Shown here: piece after piece, positions 9,475-19,954 of the stretch
Layout: each line of letters opens with the position of its first letter
Position numbering within the stretch: position 1 is the first letter of the stretch
Source: Lachancea dasiensis
Taxonomy: Eukaryota; Ascomycota; Saccharomycetes; Saccharomycetales; Saccharomycetaceae
Direction of reading: 5' to 3'
Length of the DNA stretch: 64,000 nucleotides
Assembly (NCBI GenBank): GCA_900074725.1
Contig: LT598457.1
Coordinates: 62,001 to 126,000 of the forward strand
Position numbers and translations under genes: made by a program
The notes under the pieces: generated by a model
What the model saw: only the letters and a program-made list of their open reading frames with translations
Databases searched by the model: none
What the model was told of the DNA's origin: nothing

Positions 9475-9877
9475 TAGCCTCAAAATTTAACAACTGCGCC
9501 GCGTTTGCCTCGAGCCGGCCTGTCTTATAAAAGTTGCGACCTCATTGCATTTATGCCCGACCACAATTTTTCTTGACAGTAATCGAAGCCTAATGCATAT
9601 CTTTGTGAAAGAGATGTGTCGCTCACACCATAAAGCGATGAGGACAGAGTTGAAAGGAAGAGGTTACCATTATGCATAGTCAAAAATGTTAAAATTTTTA
9701 TTCTTGTATTTCAAGTACGGATAAATAATATCTAAGTCGTGGAGTTGAATATGAAAAGTTGAATATCAATGCTTGAACTCAACAAATCAAAGAAATTCTG
9801 TCGATTTTTCATGAGCTTCATAATAGAATTTTATGACCAATTATCTCGGCTACCAATTGGTTACGAGATAAACCAAA
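9475..9877. other. Intergenic, convergent PSY4/COR1 ends
   Basis: About 0.4 kb, AT-rich, consistent with two 3' untranslated regions. No gene seen. Confidence 0.5.
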
Positions 9878-11215
9878 CTACCATCTCATCATGCTCATAT
9901 CATTTCTTAGTCTCATGTAATCGAACAAGCTTTCGATTTGACCGGTACCGGCGATGGCGATGTCTTGATCCCACAATCTACTGGAAGCCCAAGATTTGAC
10001 ATCCTTAGCGGTGATAGCATCAATCTTTTCAAACACTTGAGATAGGTCGGAGGCAGACCCTAGAGCCAAAGTGTCAGCACCGAGAGACTTAGCAATAGAA
10101 ACGTTATCAACGGCGGCGCTACTGATCTTCAATTTCAATAACGATTTGGCACGGGAAATTTCCTGCTCGGTTACAGAGATGGTTAATCTGTTCCACTGCT
10201 TCAAGGTGAAGTGAGTTAGGTCGTCGATTTGGTGAACGTTGGAAATTACAGTGGAGAAACCCCATAGACCAGCGTCCTTGTGGGATAGGGAGAAGTGGTT
10301 GTAAGAGTCGCACAAGTGGTATTCTTGAACTTCGTCTAGCAACTTAATACCTTGCAGTCTGGAAGAAGGTTCAGCGGCATTGAAAGAACCAAACACTTCA
10401 GCAGCAACCTGGGCAACATAATAGTTAGGAGAGGTAACAGCTTCACCTTCGGCGGCAATAGAAATCCATGCCTTTGGCAAAGTGTCATCTCTTAGTCTGA
10501 CTTCAGAACCCAAGAAAGAAGATTGCTTCTTTTGCACAGGCTTGTCACCGGATTGCAAGGACAATTGAGATTCAACAGCTTTGACAAGTTCATCGTGAGC
10601 CAAGTTACCAGAGCCCACAATGACAGCATTGGAGTTGCGGAAGTGGTTAGCAGCAAAGTTTTGAAGGTCGGCTTTTTCCAAGCCTTGCAAGGCTTCAGCG
10701 GTACCTCTCACGGGCAAAGCCAATGGAGTATTTTGGAAAGCCGTTGAGTACAAATGCTCCACAACACGGCCGGCGTGGTTATTTAGCTCGAATTCCTCAG
10801 CTTGTTGTAGAGATTGTTGTGTAGCCTGAGCAAATGCACTGTCAGAAGCGGACCCAAGGGCGCCAGCAATCTGAGTTTGTAAAATGTCTAGAGACTTGTT
10901 TAGACCGGCACCGCTGTATGAGGCCAAAAACGATTGAGAGTCTTTGCAAACCGTAGATGACAGCTGAACACCAGCCTTGGCAGCGGGTAGCGCGCCTTGA
11001 GACTTGAACAGGTTGCCTAAAGCGCTGGAAACACCGTTGTTGTAAGGGTTTTCGGCAGTGGAGCCCGAGCCAAAGACGATACCAACGGTAGCAGACGCAG
11101 ACTGGTCGTTGGCATGGGTAGCTACCCTGAGACCGTTGGACAACTCAGTGACCTGAGGTTTAGCATGGGAAGCCAACGTTCTTTTGAACACAGATCTGGA
11201 GGAGTTTCTAAGCAT
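9878..11215 (-). CDS. COR1: COR1, core subunit 1 of the bc1 complex
   Basis: Core 1 protein of mitochondrial ubiquinol-cytochrome c reductase (complex III), 445 aa, on the matrix side of the inner membrane. The N-terminus (LRNSSRSVFKRTLASHA) is a typical mitochondrial presequence. The M16 peptidase fold follows (VTELSNGLRVATHAN; VGIVFGSGSTAENPYNNGVS). Where active M16 peptidases have HxxEH, this protein has a degenerate sequence after NPYNN, as known for yeast Cor1, so it is structural and not catalytic. Codon use looks biased toward optimal codons, as expected of an abundant respiratory subunit. Complete and intronless. Confidence 0.96.
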   Translation of the reverse strand: MLRNSSRSVFKRTLASHAKPQVTELSNGLRVATHANDQSASATVGIVFGSGSTAENPYNNGVSSALGNLFKSQGALPAAKAGVQLSSTVCKDSQSFLASYSGAGLNKSLDILQTQIAGALGSASDSAFAQATQQSLQQAEEFELNNHAGRVVEHLYSTAFQNTPLALPVRGTAEALQGLEKADLQNFAANHFRNSNAVIVGSGNLAHDELVKAVESQLSLQSGDKPVQKKQSSFLGSEVRLRDDTLPKAWISIAAEGEAVTSPNYYVAQVAAEVFGSFNAAEPSSRLQGIKLLDEVQEYHLCDSYNHFSLSHKDAGLWGFSTVISNVHQIDDLTHFTLKQWNRLTISVTEQEISRAKSLLKLKISSAAVDNVSIAKSLGADTLALGSASDLSQVFEKIDAITAKDVKSWASSRLWDQDIAIAGTGQIESLFDYMRLRNDMSMMRW

Positions 11216-13844
11216 TGCGGTATATGGTTCGATCCTAAAGTTTGATGAAATAAAATACAGATTAGCTGTAATTGGAAAGGTTATTTACAGCACAAAGACA
11301 ACAGGGAACTCGATGACTTAGACTGATGATCTCACGGTAACAGCAATTTGGAAATTATCCTCGATGTTGGTGAAACTTGACCCGGGAAAAAAAGGAACTA
11401 ATATTCAAGGTGGAGCCTTTATAGATACTCTCGAGTATTGAACTTCAAGTACGACCTGCGAGGGGTTTTGACGCTGTTTTAAGTCCTGGGTTATAGCTCA
11501 GATAGTTCCAAAAACTTTTCAATAGTTTATTTGGACATACCGGTATTTTCTTGATGAGTTTGAGGGTCAGGTGACTACATTGAACTAACGAATTCACAAA
11601 TGCCTGGAAATGATTGGTTCGTGAAAGCTGACATTAATGTAATCTTTGAATTAATTTGGTTTAAGTGGGCAGTGACGCAGTAGCGGCTTACCAATGTCTC
11701 AAGCACTTTTGAAATCTTTATGGGCTTTTAGGTGGTGTGGGCTGGGAGCTGTAGGGGGAAGAGAATTGGACTTTGAAAATAGCGTCACACCCGTATAAAA
11801 GGACCAGTATCAAGAGTGCTGAGCGAATAGCGGATATTCGAGCGAGTGAGCGTGCAGACGAGTTGAATGGCTGTGCTGTTCGTTGAAGCTGTAAATAGAC
11901 ATCGTGGATTATATTCGGAGCACCTTGAATACGGAGTAGGAGCTTATTGTGCGACGTCTGCGCGTCTCTCGGGGAGTATATAGGGTAGGAACTAGGCACA
12001 TGCCCAAAAAGTATTACCAGTTTCTATATGAGGATCTGATTGGAATAAAGGAGGTGTTCGTAAGGCAAAAAAGTCCAAAAAGTGTTGGGAATAATATGAA
12101 TAAACTGATGGTGATGTGCGTCTAATCGCATAATCAGCGTCAGTGAATATGTGACACAGTGGTACAGAATGATAGTACACAATCAAGGCCATACAAATAG
12201 AGCTAAAAGCTAAGACAAACCGAAGAGAACAACTATTGTCCAATAGGATTGTCCATTGATAAGTTATCGGTAGTGTACGGCATTGAAGCCGTAATCCTTG
12301 GGTAATAGAATGATCTAGAACTGGTGATTAATAAATATGTTGACCAGAGTCACCGAGTGAGAATTGTATAAATACCAGGCTTTTGTTCAGGTAACTGAAC
12401 CAACTCTAATGCCTAAAATAATCACGGAGAGATAAATAGAATTCCCTAGATCCAGGTTACTCATCTTACAATGACTATGTCCGACTTACAAGACAAATTT
12501 AGTAAGCTTTCTACTGATGAATCAGATTCGCCTCAATAAAAAGCAACCCAACAAGTGGGGGTTTTGGGAAACTGAAACGGAATATCTACGAGTTTGGTGT
12601 TCCCTGGGCCCCATTCATTAACCTTTCGCCTGGAACATTTTTGTTTTACTGACGTAGTCTGTGTCACTTCGTACTAGTCTGATTACATATTGGCGTTGCC
12701 CGTTATGCATCTTGGCGATGCTAAAAACCGCAAGACCACTACCACCCGACAGCTGTAACAATATATCGGCGGCTGCAGACTCTCACAAGTCTTTTGGGTG
12801 AAGCGACTCCCTCGTTAAGTTGAGAGGCCTCGTCATCGCGCTAAAGCATGTGTATCACCATGAACGAGTGTGTCGCCAAGCAATCGAATAAGGCCGGCCA
12901 GGGCAGTAACGTGAGAGATCTCAGCTGTACGTCCAGCAGTTACTCTACTACCTGGAGCACTACTTGCAAAGGGTTACAGATTTGTACTAACAAGTGTAGT
13001 GAGATCGGGGTGCCAGGCAACTAACGCAGAGGTCATTTTAATGATCGGGACGTAATCGAAAAAGTAGAGTGCGTAACTAAGCGTCCTGTCTATGGGCGCT
13101 ATTACACCGAGTCGCATGTGAGAACTCTCGACTCGGGTTTAGGAGAGCTCAAGAATAGTATATAAAACCCTTGTTCATTCCTGGTCACCACCCCACTGAG
13201 GTCCACCTTAGTTACTCGCTATACGACGCACACAACTGATTTACTGGACGCCAGCTCTTCACACACAGTTCCTCGCTAGAAACCAACTAATTCCAAGGTT
13301 TCCTTGCTGGTCTCTTCACACTCTTTAACATGACCATTATTCGCTACCTCAGCAACTACGTATCCGGCAAGCTCTAAAAAGTATTTATTCGTTCGCCTTC
13401 CCAGACCTGCGCATAGTCGGCTACGCGAATAACGGCTATCATGCCTACCACCACGTCTGCGCTTCCGCCTATTGTTCCGCAAGGGCTGTATCTTGGTACC
13501 TTTACGGAATTTCCTATTTAACGCAGTCTGATTGCGGATCTTATCCGTATAACGTCTACATACTACTGTGCCTGGACAATGCGCTGTTTTTGAATCTGCG
13601 ATTGTTCGCGGATGAGCATCTGTCGGTTGGAATCCGACGGCTCTAATTTTTTTCGCTCGAAGCAATGACGGCGTCTGTAGAGAAAATTGTCTCGGCAAAG
13701 ATGCAAACAAACATGGGCTATTCGAAGCTCATCAAGAATGATATATAATGATTGAAGCTTGAATAAATGACCTGGTTTGGCTCCCAGCTGAAGAGAACTT
13801 AGCGTCGTCCAGAAATTTCATAGAAGATCGATCATATATACCGC
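11216..13844. other. 2.6-kb gene-poor region between COR1 and ECM13
   Basis: No convincing protein gene. The left end is the COR1 promoter. Minus frames at 11718-11999, 11992-12243 and 13276-13710 have no recognisable features. Two promoter-like spots exist on the plus strand. The first is TATAAATA at 12367-12374, followed about 100 bp later by ACA-ATG and a 22-codon frame (12471-12539, MTMSDLQDKFSKLSTDE...). The second is TATATAAAA at 13159-13167, followed by short frames starting at 13331 and 13440. These may be an untranslated leader of ECM13 or noncoding transcripts. A TACTAAC lies at 12984-12990, but I find no matching GTATGT. Confidence 0.45.
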
Positions 13845-14387
13845 ATGCCACTGTTGTTATCGGTCTCGCAGAGGTATGTGCTGGCAGACATGGCCCAGAG
13901 GAAGCTATTAGGTTGTGCGCTGAACAAACAAAACACGGATTTAGATTTGCGTATCTTGGTGGGCCACGCAAATTTATTGGATAGACTGTCGCTCGAGGAA
14001 AGACGCGCGGACAGTCAGTGCGCGCACCAAGAGGACGTGGACGCTTATAACTGTGCGATATCTGGAGAATACTACTCAGACTCCGAGTCCGACTCGGATT
14101 CGGACCAGGAGTCCACTCCAGACGATTACAGCGGAGAATCTGATCCGGATCAGGATCTCGGTGCAGATTCGATATCACATCTCATGGGGTGCCCCGTCAA
14201 GAAAACGTATCGGGTAGTTCACTCAGATTCGGGTTCCAACGCAGAGCACAGTTTTCAAGCTGCAACGACCACATTGGTCGCCATAACAGAGGAGGACGAG
14301 CTGGATGCGGACGACGAGGACGATGCCGTTCTCGAGAGACCCGTTCCTAGATATTTGTCCCGCGGATCGGTCGTCTCGCTGTGTTAG
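13845..14387 (+). CDS. ECM13: ECM13/YJR115W family protein
   Basis: Unknown-function protein of the small ECM13 (YBL043W)/YJR115W family, 180 aa. The N-terminus carries the family signature: RYVLADMAQRKLLGCAL, then DLRILVGHANLLDRL at ~35-60. The rest is acidic and Ser-rich (DSESDSDSDQESTPDD and EEDELDADDEDDA), probably disordered. It ends with a short conserved-looking RYLSRGSVVSLC. The single copy corresponds to two ohnologues in S. cerevisiae, and its place between COR1 and PRE7 agrees. The biochemical role is not known. Confidence 0.85.
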   Translation: MPLLLSVSQRYVLADMAQRKLLGCALNKQNTDLDLRILVGHANLLDRLSLEERRADSQCAHQEDVDAYNCAISGEYYSDSESDSDSDQESTPDDYSGESDPDQDLGADSISHLMGCPVKKTYRVVHSDSGSNAEHSFQAATTTLVAITEEDELDADDEDDAVLERPVPRYLSRGSVVSLC

Positions 14388-15074
14388 TTCACAAAAAGCC
14401 GATACGCCCGAAATGTGGATCTTCTTACTTTAACGACTTGATGCCCGCTTACGAACGATATGACGCCCGCATATGACAGCCTGATATTAACAGCAAACTC
14501 TGCCCAATGGATACTATACAATACATAAAGCCTAATACTAAATAATAGTAATCGTGTTATTGAGAGACGGGGTCACAACTGACAGCAGCTAAAGGTGTGA
14601 AAAGGGTTGACGCGATATAAAATTCTCTGCACTTCTTCTCTTCATATTGTATCATTTCTTATTTATTCTCCCTTCCTTTATCGTGACTCTTCGCTGACGC
14701 TGTCACCTAGATCACTTTAGCACTCATGGGCGCATGTCCAACCGAGATTTCGGGAGCCTTTCATAGCTGCGCATTTGGGAACCTGCTCGACAGCAGTCGG
14801 TAACAGAGCTTCTCAAAGTCTGGATAGTCAGCTCAAACATTTTATTGAGAGTTGACATGGTTCGCTTTCGATAAAAATGGTCTGGCTTATCTCGGTGCAC
14901 AATCCTAAACAGGAAGCTCCTATCCGATAGCACTTTATCATGAAATATTCAATGGAATAATCACCGGTGTTATATATAAATGATGGTACTTTGAATGCTG
15001 TTAAGCGAGTTACCTATAGCTCGCACAGTTGATTCGACAACTCGTACGCTGCTGGAACTTATATATTGTTCAGA
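14388..15074. other. Intergenic region upstream of CPS1
   Basis: About 0.7 kb. TATA-like elements lie at 14616-14622 (TATAAAA) and 14971-14980 (TATATATAAA), the latter about 95 bp before the CPS1 ATG. A 25-codon frame after the first element shows nothing recognisable. Confidence 0.5.
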
Positions 15075-16814
15075 ATGTCCGACGATTATATTGCTCTTGA
15101 CCAGCCAGTTTCGGTTTTTAGGTCTAAGCGCAACTGGTTCCTCTCCGGGTTGGCAGCACTTTTGATAGTGTGTATTTACGAGGCCACGAACATCGCACAT
15201 AGGGCTACGTCGCCTCCAGTGGCTCCTTTGATTTGTGATTTTGTAAACAAATCCGAAGAGCTGCCGGTTCACAAGGTTCACAATTTATTGGCGGACTCAG
15301 CATTGCGCAACCAAACGATCGCGAAACTGCAAAATGCGGTTCGCATCCCCACCGAGATCTTCGACACCGCTGTGAATCCAGAAGTCGACGCCAACGACAA
15401 GTGTTGGGAGCCTTTCAAAAAACTTCATAAACAGCTTGCCAAAGACTTCCCTGCCGTTTGGTCGAAGTTGGAGGTCGAAATAGTCAACCACTATGGGCTG
15501 ATCATCACCTGGAAGGGCTCCAACCCCAAGTTGAAGCCGATTATGTTTGCAGCACACCAGGATGTGGTTCCTGTGGAACGCAAGACGTGGGATAAGTGGC
15601 AACACGAGCCCTTCTCAGGAGACCTTACCGAAGACGCCGAGTGGGGCACTCTTATGTGGGGACGCGGTTCTTTCGACGACAAAAACCAGCTCATCGGTGT
15701 TTTGCAAGCGGTGGAATACTTACTGACTAAAGAAAAGGATTTCACGCCAGAGCGCGGTATTATCATAGCTTCTGGATTCGACGAGGAAATCAGCGGCCAC
15801 TTCGGAGCTCAGTACATCGCTTCTGTTTTAGAAGAAAGGTACGGCCACCATGGTCTTCTGAGTATTATCGATGAAGGGGTAGTAGGCGTCAAGGAAATTG
15901 ATGGTGTCTTGATCGCCGCGCCGGGTACCGGAGAAAAGGGACGCTTCGACATGTGGATCCATCTCAACACACCAGGTGGCCACTCTTCGGTCCCTCCAGA
16001 TCACACTTCCATCGGCATTGCTGCTGAAGTAATTTCTGAAATTGAGAGCGAAAAGTTCCCTGCTGCGTTCACGGAACGCAATCCTGTTTCCCACTACTAC
16101 CGTTGTATTGCGAAGCATTCTGACACCATGTCTCCCAGTATCAAGAAGGACTTTGCCACCGCTATGATCAACTCCGAGGCGAACAGCAGGGTGCTGAAGT
16201 ATCTGTTCGAAACCGGAGGCAGGAAAACCGAGTACTTGTTTCGCAGTACGCATGCATTTGACATTATTCACGGTGGCATTAAGGCAAACGCCCTCCCAGA
16301 GACCGTCTCGTTCTTTGTCGACTCAAGAATTTCGGTAGAATCGGGCTCTGCCGAGGTTATTGATTCCTTCCTGACCAAAATTTTGAAGGTAGCTCACAAG
16401 TATAATTTAGGCCTTACTGCTGACGGTGAAGAAATTCTACCCGCTACCCCCAATGGCAATTTCAAACTTGAATATAAACTTGGTCCCGAGCCTGCACCAG
16501 TGTCGCCTCCCAACGAGGTGTGGGGATTATTCGCTGGCTCAATTAAAACTTTCTACGAGGATGTCATTTTCCCCCAGAAATTCAATGAGTCCAGAGAACT
16601 AATTGTGGCACCTAGTATCATGACTGCAAATACCGACACAGTCCACTACTGGAATTTGACGGAGAACATTTATCGCTACCAGCCTGGTTTCGCTATGGAA
16701 GATACCCTGTCCACCATTCATTCCGTTGATGAGCATATCAACTTTGAAACTGTGATGCATGTTGTGGCTTTCACTTATGGCTATATCCATGCTGCGAACT
16801 TAGCTGACCTGTAG
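15075..16814 (+). CDS. CPS1: CPS1, vacuolar carboxypeptidase S (M20 metallopeptidase)
   Basis: Zinc carboxypeptidase that releases C-terminal residues from peptides in the vacuole, 579 aa. It should be a type II membrane precursor: a short cytosolic N-terminus, then a signal-anchor at ~22-37 (WFLSGLAALLIVCIY). Catalytic-site motifs are all present: AAHQDVVPV (metal His and Asp), WGRGSFDDKN (bridging Asp), GFDEEISG (general-base Glu and metal Glu), IIDEG, and STIHSVDEH near the C-terminus (last metal His). The ATG at 15075 is used; the upstream in-frame TTG is not. S. cerevisiae CPS1 is YJL172W, outside the syntenic block of its neighbours here, so either it moved or this is a paralogue. Confidence 0.93.
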   Translation: MSDDYIALDQPVSVFRSKRNWFLSGLAALLIVCIYEATNIAHRATSPPVAPLICDFVNKSEELPVHKVHNLLADSALRNQTIAKLQNAVRIPTEIFDTAVNPEVDANDKCWEPFKKLHKQLAKDFPAVWSKLEVEIVNHYGLIITWKGSNPKLKPIMFAAHQDVVPVERKTWDKWQHEPFSGDLTEDAEWGTLMWGRGSFDDKNQLIGVLQAVEYLLTKEKDFTPERGIIIASGFDEEISGHFGAQYIASVLEERYGHHGLLSIIDEGVVGVKEIDGVLIAAPGTGEKGRFDMWIHLNTPGGHSSVPPDHTSIGIAAEVISEIESEKFPAAFTERNPVSHYYRCIAKHSDTMSPSIKKDFATAMINSEANSRVLKYLFETGGRKTEYLFRSTHAFDIIHGGIKANALPETVSFFVDSRISVESGSAEVIDSFLTKILKVAHKYNLGLTADGEEILPATPNGNFKLEYKLGPEPAPVSPPNEVWGLFAGSIKTFYEDVIFPQKFNESRELIVAPSIMTANTDTVHYWNLTENIYRYQPGFAMEDTLSTIHSVDEHINFETVMHVVAFTYGYIHAANLADL

Positions 16815-17038
16815 ATGCCAGAAAGGGAAATATCAAACCTGTAGACTAGACTGAATGGTAATGCGTTGTATTAAGTGTGTAAAATAACCTGTTGGCTTTA
16901 TGCCACTGTCACCCGTACTCGAGTACTCAATAAATCAACAAGGTCGTAGAGTGGCGAACCGAAACCTTTAGTGACTAGAAACATTTCTTTAAGAAATCAA
17001 GACGTATAGCAGAGTCTGTGCTCTGATAGCTATTGAAT

Positions 17039-17767
17039 ATGTCTACTACCATAGCGTCAGAATATTCTAATGAAGTGCAAAATGTCCCGATCGAGCATCA
17101 ATTCAATCCGTATTCAGATAATGGAGGTACAATTCTAGGGATTGCAGGCGAGGATTTCGCAGTGTTAGCGGGAGACACAAGACATACAACGGATTATTCG
17201 ATCAACTCGAGATATGAACCTAAAGTTTTTGATTGCGGAGACAGCATTCTTTTTTCGGCCAACGGTTTTGCAGCGGACGGCACTGCATTGGTGAAGAGAT
17301 TCCAAAACAGTCTCAAATGGTATCATTTTGATCACAACGACAAGAAACTATCTCTCAAGTCTGCTGCGAGGAATATACAACATTTATTGTACGGGAAAAG
17401 ATTTTTCCCCTACTACGTACACACGATTATCGCCGGCCTGGATGAAGAGGGCAAAGGCGCAGTCTATTCGTTCGACCCCGTGGGCTCATACGAAAGAGAA
17501 CAATGCCGCGCAGGAGGTGCTGCCGCTGCGCTCATCATGCCATTCTTAGACAATCAGGTCAATTTCAAAAACCAATATGAACCAGAAAGTAACGGAACAA
17601 AACGCAGACCATTGAAATATTTATCGGTGGAAGAAGTGGTGCAACTTGTAAAAGATGCATTTTCGTCGGCAACCGAGAGACACATTCACGTCGGCGATGG
17701 TGTCGAGATATTGATTGTCACCAAAGAGGGCGTTCGCACGGAGTACTTCGAGCTAAAGAGAGATTAA
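17039..17767 (+). CDS. PRE7: PRE7, 20S proteasome beta6 subunit
   Basis: Non-catalytic beta subunit of the 20S proteasome core, 242 aa. The short propeptide-like N-terminus is followed by the near-invariant block from EHQFNPYSDNGGTILGIAG to SRYEPKVFDCGDSI. It also shows NIQHLLYGKRFFPYYVHTI and DPVGSYEREQCRAGGAAAA. It closely matches the S. cerevisiae Pre7 sequence over its whole length. The ATG at 17039 is chosen; a TTG two codons earlier is in frame. The AT-rich promoter is short. Confidence 0.97.
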   Translation: MSTTIASEYSNEVQNVPIEHQFNPYSDNGGTILGIAGEDFAVLAGDTRHTTDYSINSRYEPKVFDCGDSILFSANGFAADGTALVKRFQNSLKWYHFDHNDKKLSLKSAARNIQHLLYGKRFFPYYVHTIIAGLDEEGKGAVYSFDPVGSYEREQCRAGGAAAALIMPFLDNQVNFKNQYEPESNGTKRRPLKYLSVEEVVQLVKDAFSSATERHIHVGDGVEILIVTKEGVRTEYFELKRD

Positions 17768-17912
17768 AAGTTGAGCATGTCTTACCGAGCAAATGTAGAA
17801 ATAATTTACACAGGATATATGTAGGTTTATACCGAGTTTAAGACAACACTTCGACGAAAAGTCCATCGCGTGGTGTTGAAGCCTCGTGCGAAAAACTCAG
17901 TAAGTGAATGAT

Positions 17913-18572
17913 TTAGTGGGGCAGCTCGAATCCACCCCCTTTGATGACTTTCTTGTAGTAAATGTAGAAGAAGTCCGAGTATAACGCAGTCTGCAGCAAA
18001 CCTGTGAAGATGGAAAGCTTCTCAAATCTATTCTCAGTATAGTATCTCCAGATCCAGTTGGGAATGTATAGTGCACGATAGAGGCCCAACGCAAATATGT
18101 AATGCGTGGTTAACGTCCCTGCTTTCCCTGACCGCGACAACATGAAAAGTTGTGGTAAAATAGCCACACTCTCCAGCCAGACAGAGAAACTCCAGCAAAG
18201 CTCCAAAATTGTGAATTTATAGTTGAAAACCATCGCCAAGATGGCACTAGGTCCGAGTAAGTATTTGATTTGAAAGGTGTCTCGTGCCATCATGTCTTTA
18301 TAAGCAACCGGGTTCTTAATCTTGCACTCCTGCATGAGCTTGATGACATAGATCGAGGTACCGATAAAGAAAAACTTCATCAACGTGTTATACAGCGAAG
18401 TCCATCTGAAAGTCAGAAGATCTAGGTATCTTGTGCAAAATACCAAAACGTAAAGAAGTTGGGTTTTTAAGGAAATACCGTCGACCTGTCTTGTTTTCCG
18501 AATTGTCTCCAGCAGGATAACAATACTGGCCAAATGCGACAGATCCGCAGAGATTCTGAATATGTTGAACAT
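17913..18572 (-). CDS. ERD2: ERD2, HDEL receptor
   Basis: Seven-helix receptor that retrieves HDEL-tagged ER proteins from the Golgi, 219 aa. Family blocks are visible: RTRYLDLLTF-like (CTRYLDLLTFRWTSLYN), CWSFSVWLESVAILPQLFML, and HYIFALGLYRALYIPNWIWRYY, with a short cytosolic tail. The frame runs unbroken from the ATG. S. cerevisiae ERD2 has an intron within its first few codons (recalled); none is needed here. Transcribed in the same direction as the PDI-like gene, 145 bp downstream of it, which fits ER/Golgi functions but may be coincidence. Confidence 0.96.
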   Translation of the reverse strand: MFNIFRISADLSHLASIVILLETIRKTRQVDGISLKTQLLYVLVFCTRYLDLLTFRWTSLYNTLMKFFFIGTSIYVIKLMQECKIKNPVAYKDMMARDTFQIKYLLGPSAILAMVFNYKFTILELCWSFSVWLESVAILPQLFMLSRSGKAGTLTTHYIFALGLYRALYIPNWIWRYYTENRFEKLSIFTGLLQTALYSDFFYIYYKKVIKGGGFELPH

Positions 18573-18717
18573 GCTGTAAGATACTTGACCGACAGGGTGT
18601 CGACTTCTTGACTATCGGGTACTGAAGCACATTGACGTTAGCTTGAATTCGAACATCAATAGAATTGGAATTCACACCGTTCGTCGAAAGTGACCAGGTT
18701 ATACTCTCGTTGCTGCG

Positions 18718-19785
18718 TCATATTTCTCGTAACGAATCGAAGAGCCACTCGTCCTCCGCTCCATATTCTACACCGTCCAGTTCTTCGTGTTCTATATCAA
18801 ATGCTGTAAAACTGCTGTCAAATTCGGTTTCGTTTTCGTATAGCTGCGAGTTTAAACTTGATTGCGAAAAGCGAGTCCCGGGGACACTCTTCAGGTATTC
18901 GCTGCAATACGACGAAAACCGACTGCCTTCAATACAGCGCGTGAGAAATGTTTGCAATATTTCTTGCATTCGGCCTCTGAGCTCAGAGGGCCGTTTGGGC
19001 CACTCCAGGCGAATGTAATCCCCACCGGGCAACATCCAGACAACAGTTGGAGACCTCTGGATCCGGAAAACGCGGGTCCATTCGGCGGTTGAAGCACTAG
19101 AGGCATCTATTCGGAAGATTTGCAGTCCCAGACTGCGAGCTGTTTCTGATTCGCCGATTCGATCGAGAAGACTGGTGGATGACTCCCCATCAAACATTTT
19201 CGAATACTCTGGGTCCATCCACGGCGTAACGAAAACCAGCATGCAGATGGTTCCATTTTCTGAACTCCACAGGAGGTCGAAGTCGTGAGCTGAAGGATGC
19301 GTCAGGTCCTGGACCTGAGAATCCGGCCAGTATGCTTTGATGCCGGTAGCCTGACTGACAAAAGAGGCCAGAGCACCCAATTCTCGCGCTCCGTGGAACC
19401 GGCCCAAATACCGGCTGTAAAGGTCCTTTATCGCCAGATTAGTCTGTTGACCTTCCGACCCCGGCGAGCGCGGACTTTTGTCAAATAGAAGCACCTCTGG
19501 GAAACTGCGCACATCCATTTCTCTCGCGAAGGTCGTGGCACGTTTGCCGTCAACCTTGAGGAGTGCTATACGCTCGGGGAAAACCCGTTCTAAATACTCA
19601 AAATTCGGCTCCAGGTCCTGACAGTACTGGCACCCGTGCATATGCATCATCACAAGAACTGGCAGATCGCTCTTGCCAAGTTCTTCTAAAACAGCAGAGG
19701 TTGCATCAGCCTCGGCGTAGCTACGGACGCCAACCGGAAAGTAAAGAAGTAGGAGAACAAATAGCTTAACTATCCAAAAGATCAT
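18718..19785 (-). CDS. PDI-like protein with CQYC active site, two thioredoxin folds
   Basis: Probable ER-lumen thiol oxidoreductase of 355 aa from the ATG at 19785; a second ATG at 19827 adds 14 residues. From 19785 the N-terminus is a good signal peptide (IFWIVKLFVLLLLYFPVGVRS). A thioredoxin domain follows, with HMHGCQYCQDLEPNFEYLERVF as the CxxC motif and VRSFPEVLLF carrying the cis-Pro. A second region (~160-270) resembles a redox-dead thioredoxin fold, with FVTPWMDPEYSK in place of CxxC and QRSPTVVWM as cis-Pro. The acidic C-terminus has no HDEL. It resembles Mpd2/Eps1-type PDIs in outline, but I cannot match it to a specific S. cerevisiae gene at this locus. Confidence 0.7.
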   Translation of the reverse strand: MIFWIVKLFVLLLLYFPVGVRSYAEADATSAVLEELGKSDLPVLVMMHMHGCQYCQDLEPNFEYLERVFPERIALLKVDGKRATTFAREMDVRSFPEVLLFDKSPRSPGSEGQQTNLAIKDLYSRYLGRFHGARELGALASFVSQATGIKAYWPDSQVQDLTHPSAHDFDLLWSSENGTICMLVFVTPWMDPEYSKMFDGESSTSLLDRIGESETARSLGLQIFRIDASSASTAEWTRVFRIQRSPTVVWMLPGGDYIRLEWPKRPSELRGRMQEILQTFLTRCIEGSRFSSYCSEYLKSVPGTRFSQSSLNSQLYENETEFDSSFTAFDIEHEELDGVEYGAEDEWLFDSLREI

Positions 19786-19954
19786 CGGTTCCAGAACCTC
19801 TCTTTTCTCACGCCACTGGCAGGCCATGGGTTTTCAATATTAATATTACCCATATAACTGACAGATTGAGATGAGCTGAACAGCAGGTAAACACACCCGA
19901 ACGCCAAGACAACGTCCACGCTAACCAGAGAGTCTTTCCGTGCCGTCGTTGGAA

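Noticed and set aside
12984-13000. TACTAAC plus TAG resembling an intron end
   Set aside because: No GTATGT donor upstream and no sensible downstream exon.
13276-13710. 144-codon minus-strand frame before ECM13
   Set aside because: Arg-rich, repeat-free, no family match; the plus strand is open in the same stretch too, so neither is convincing.
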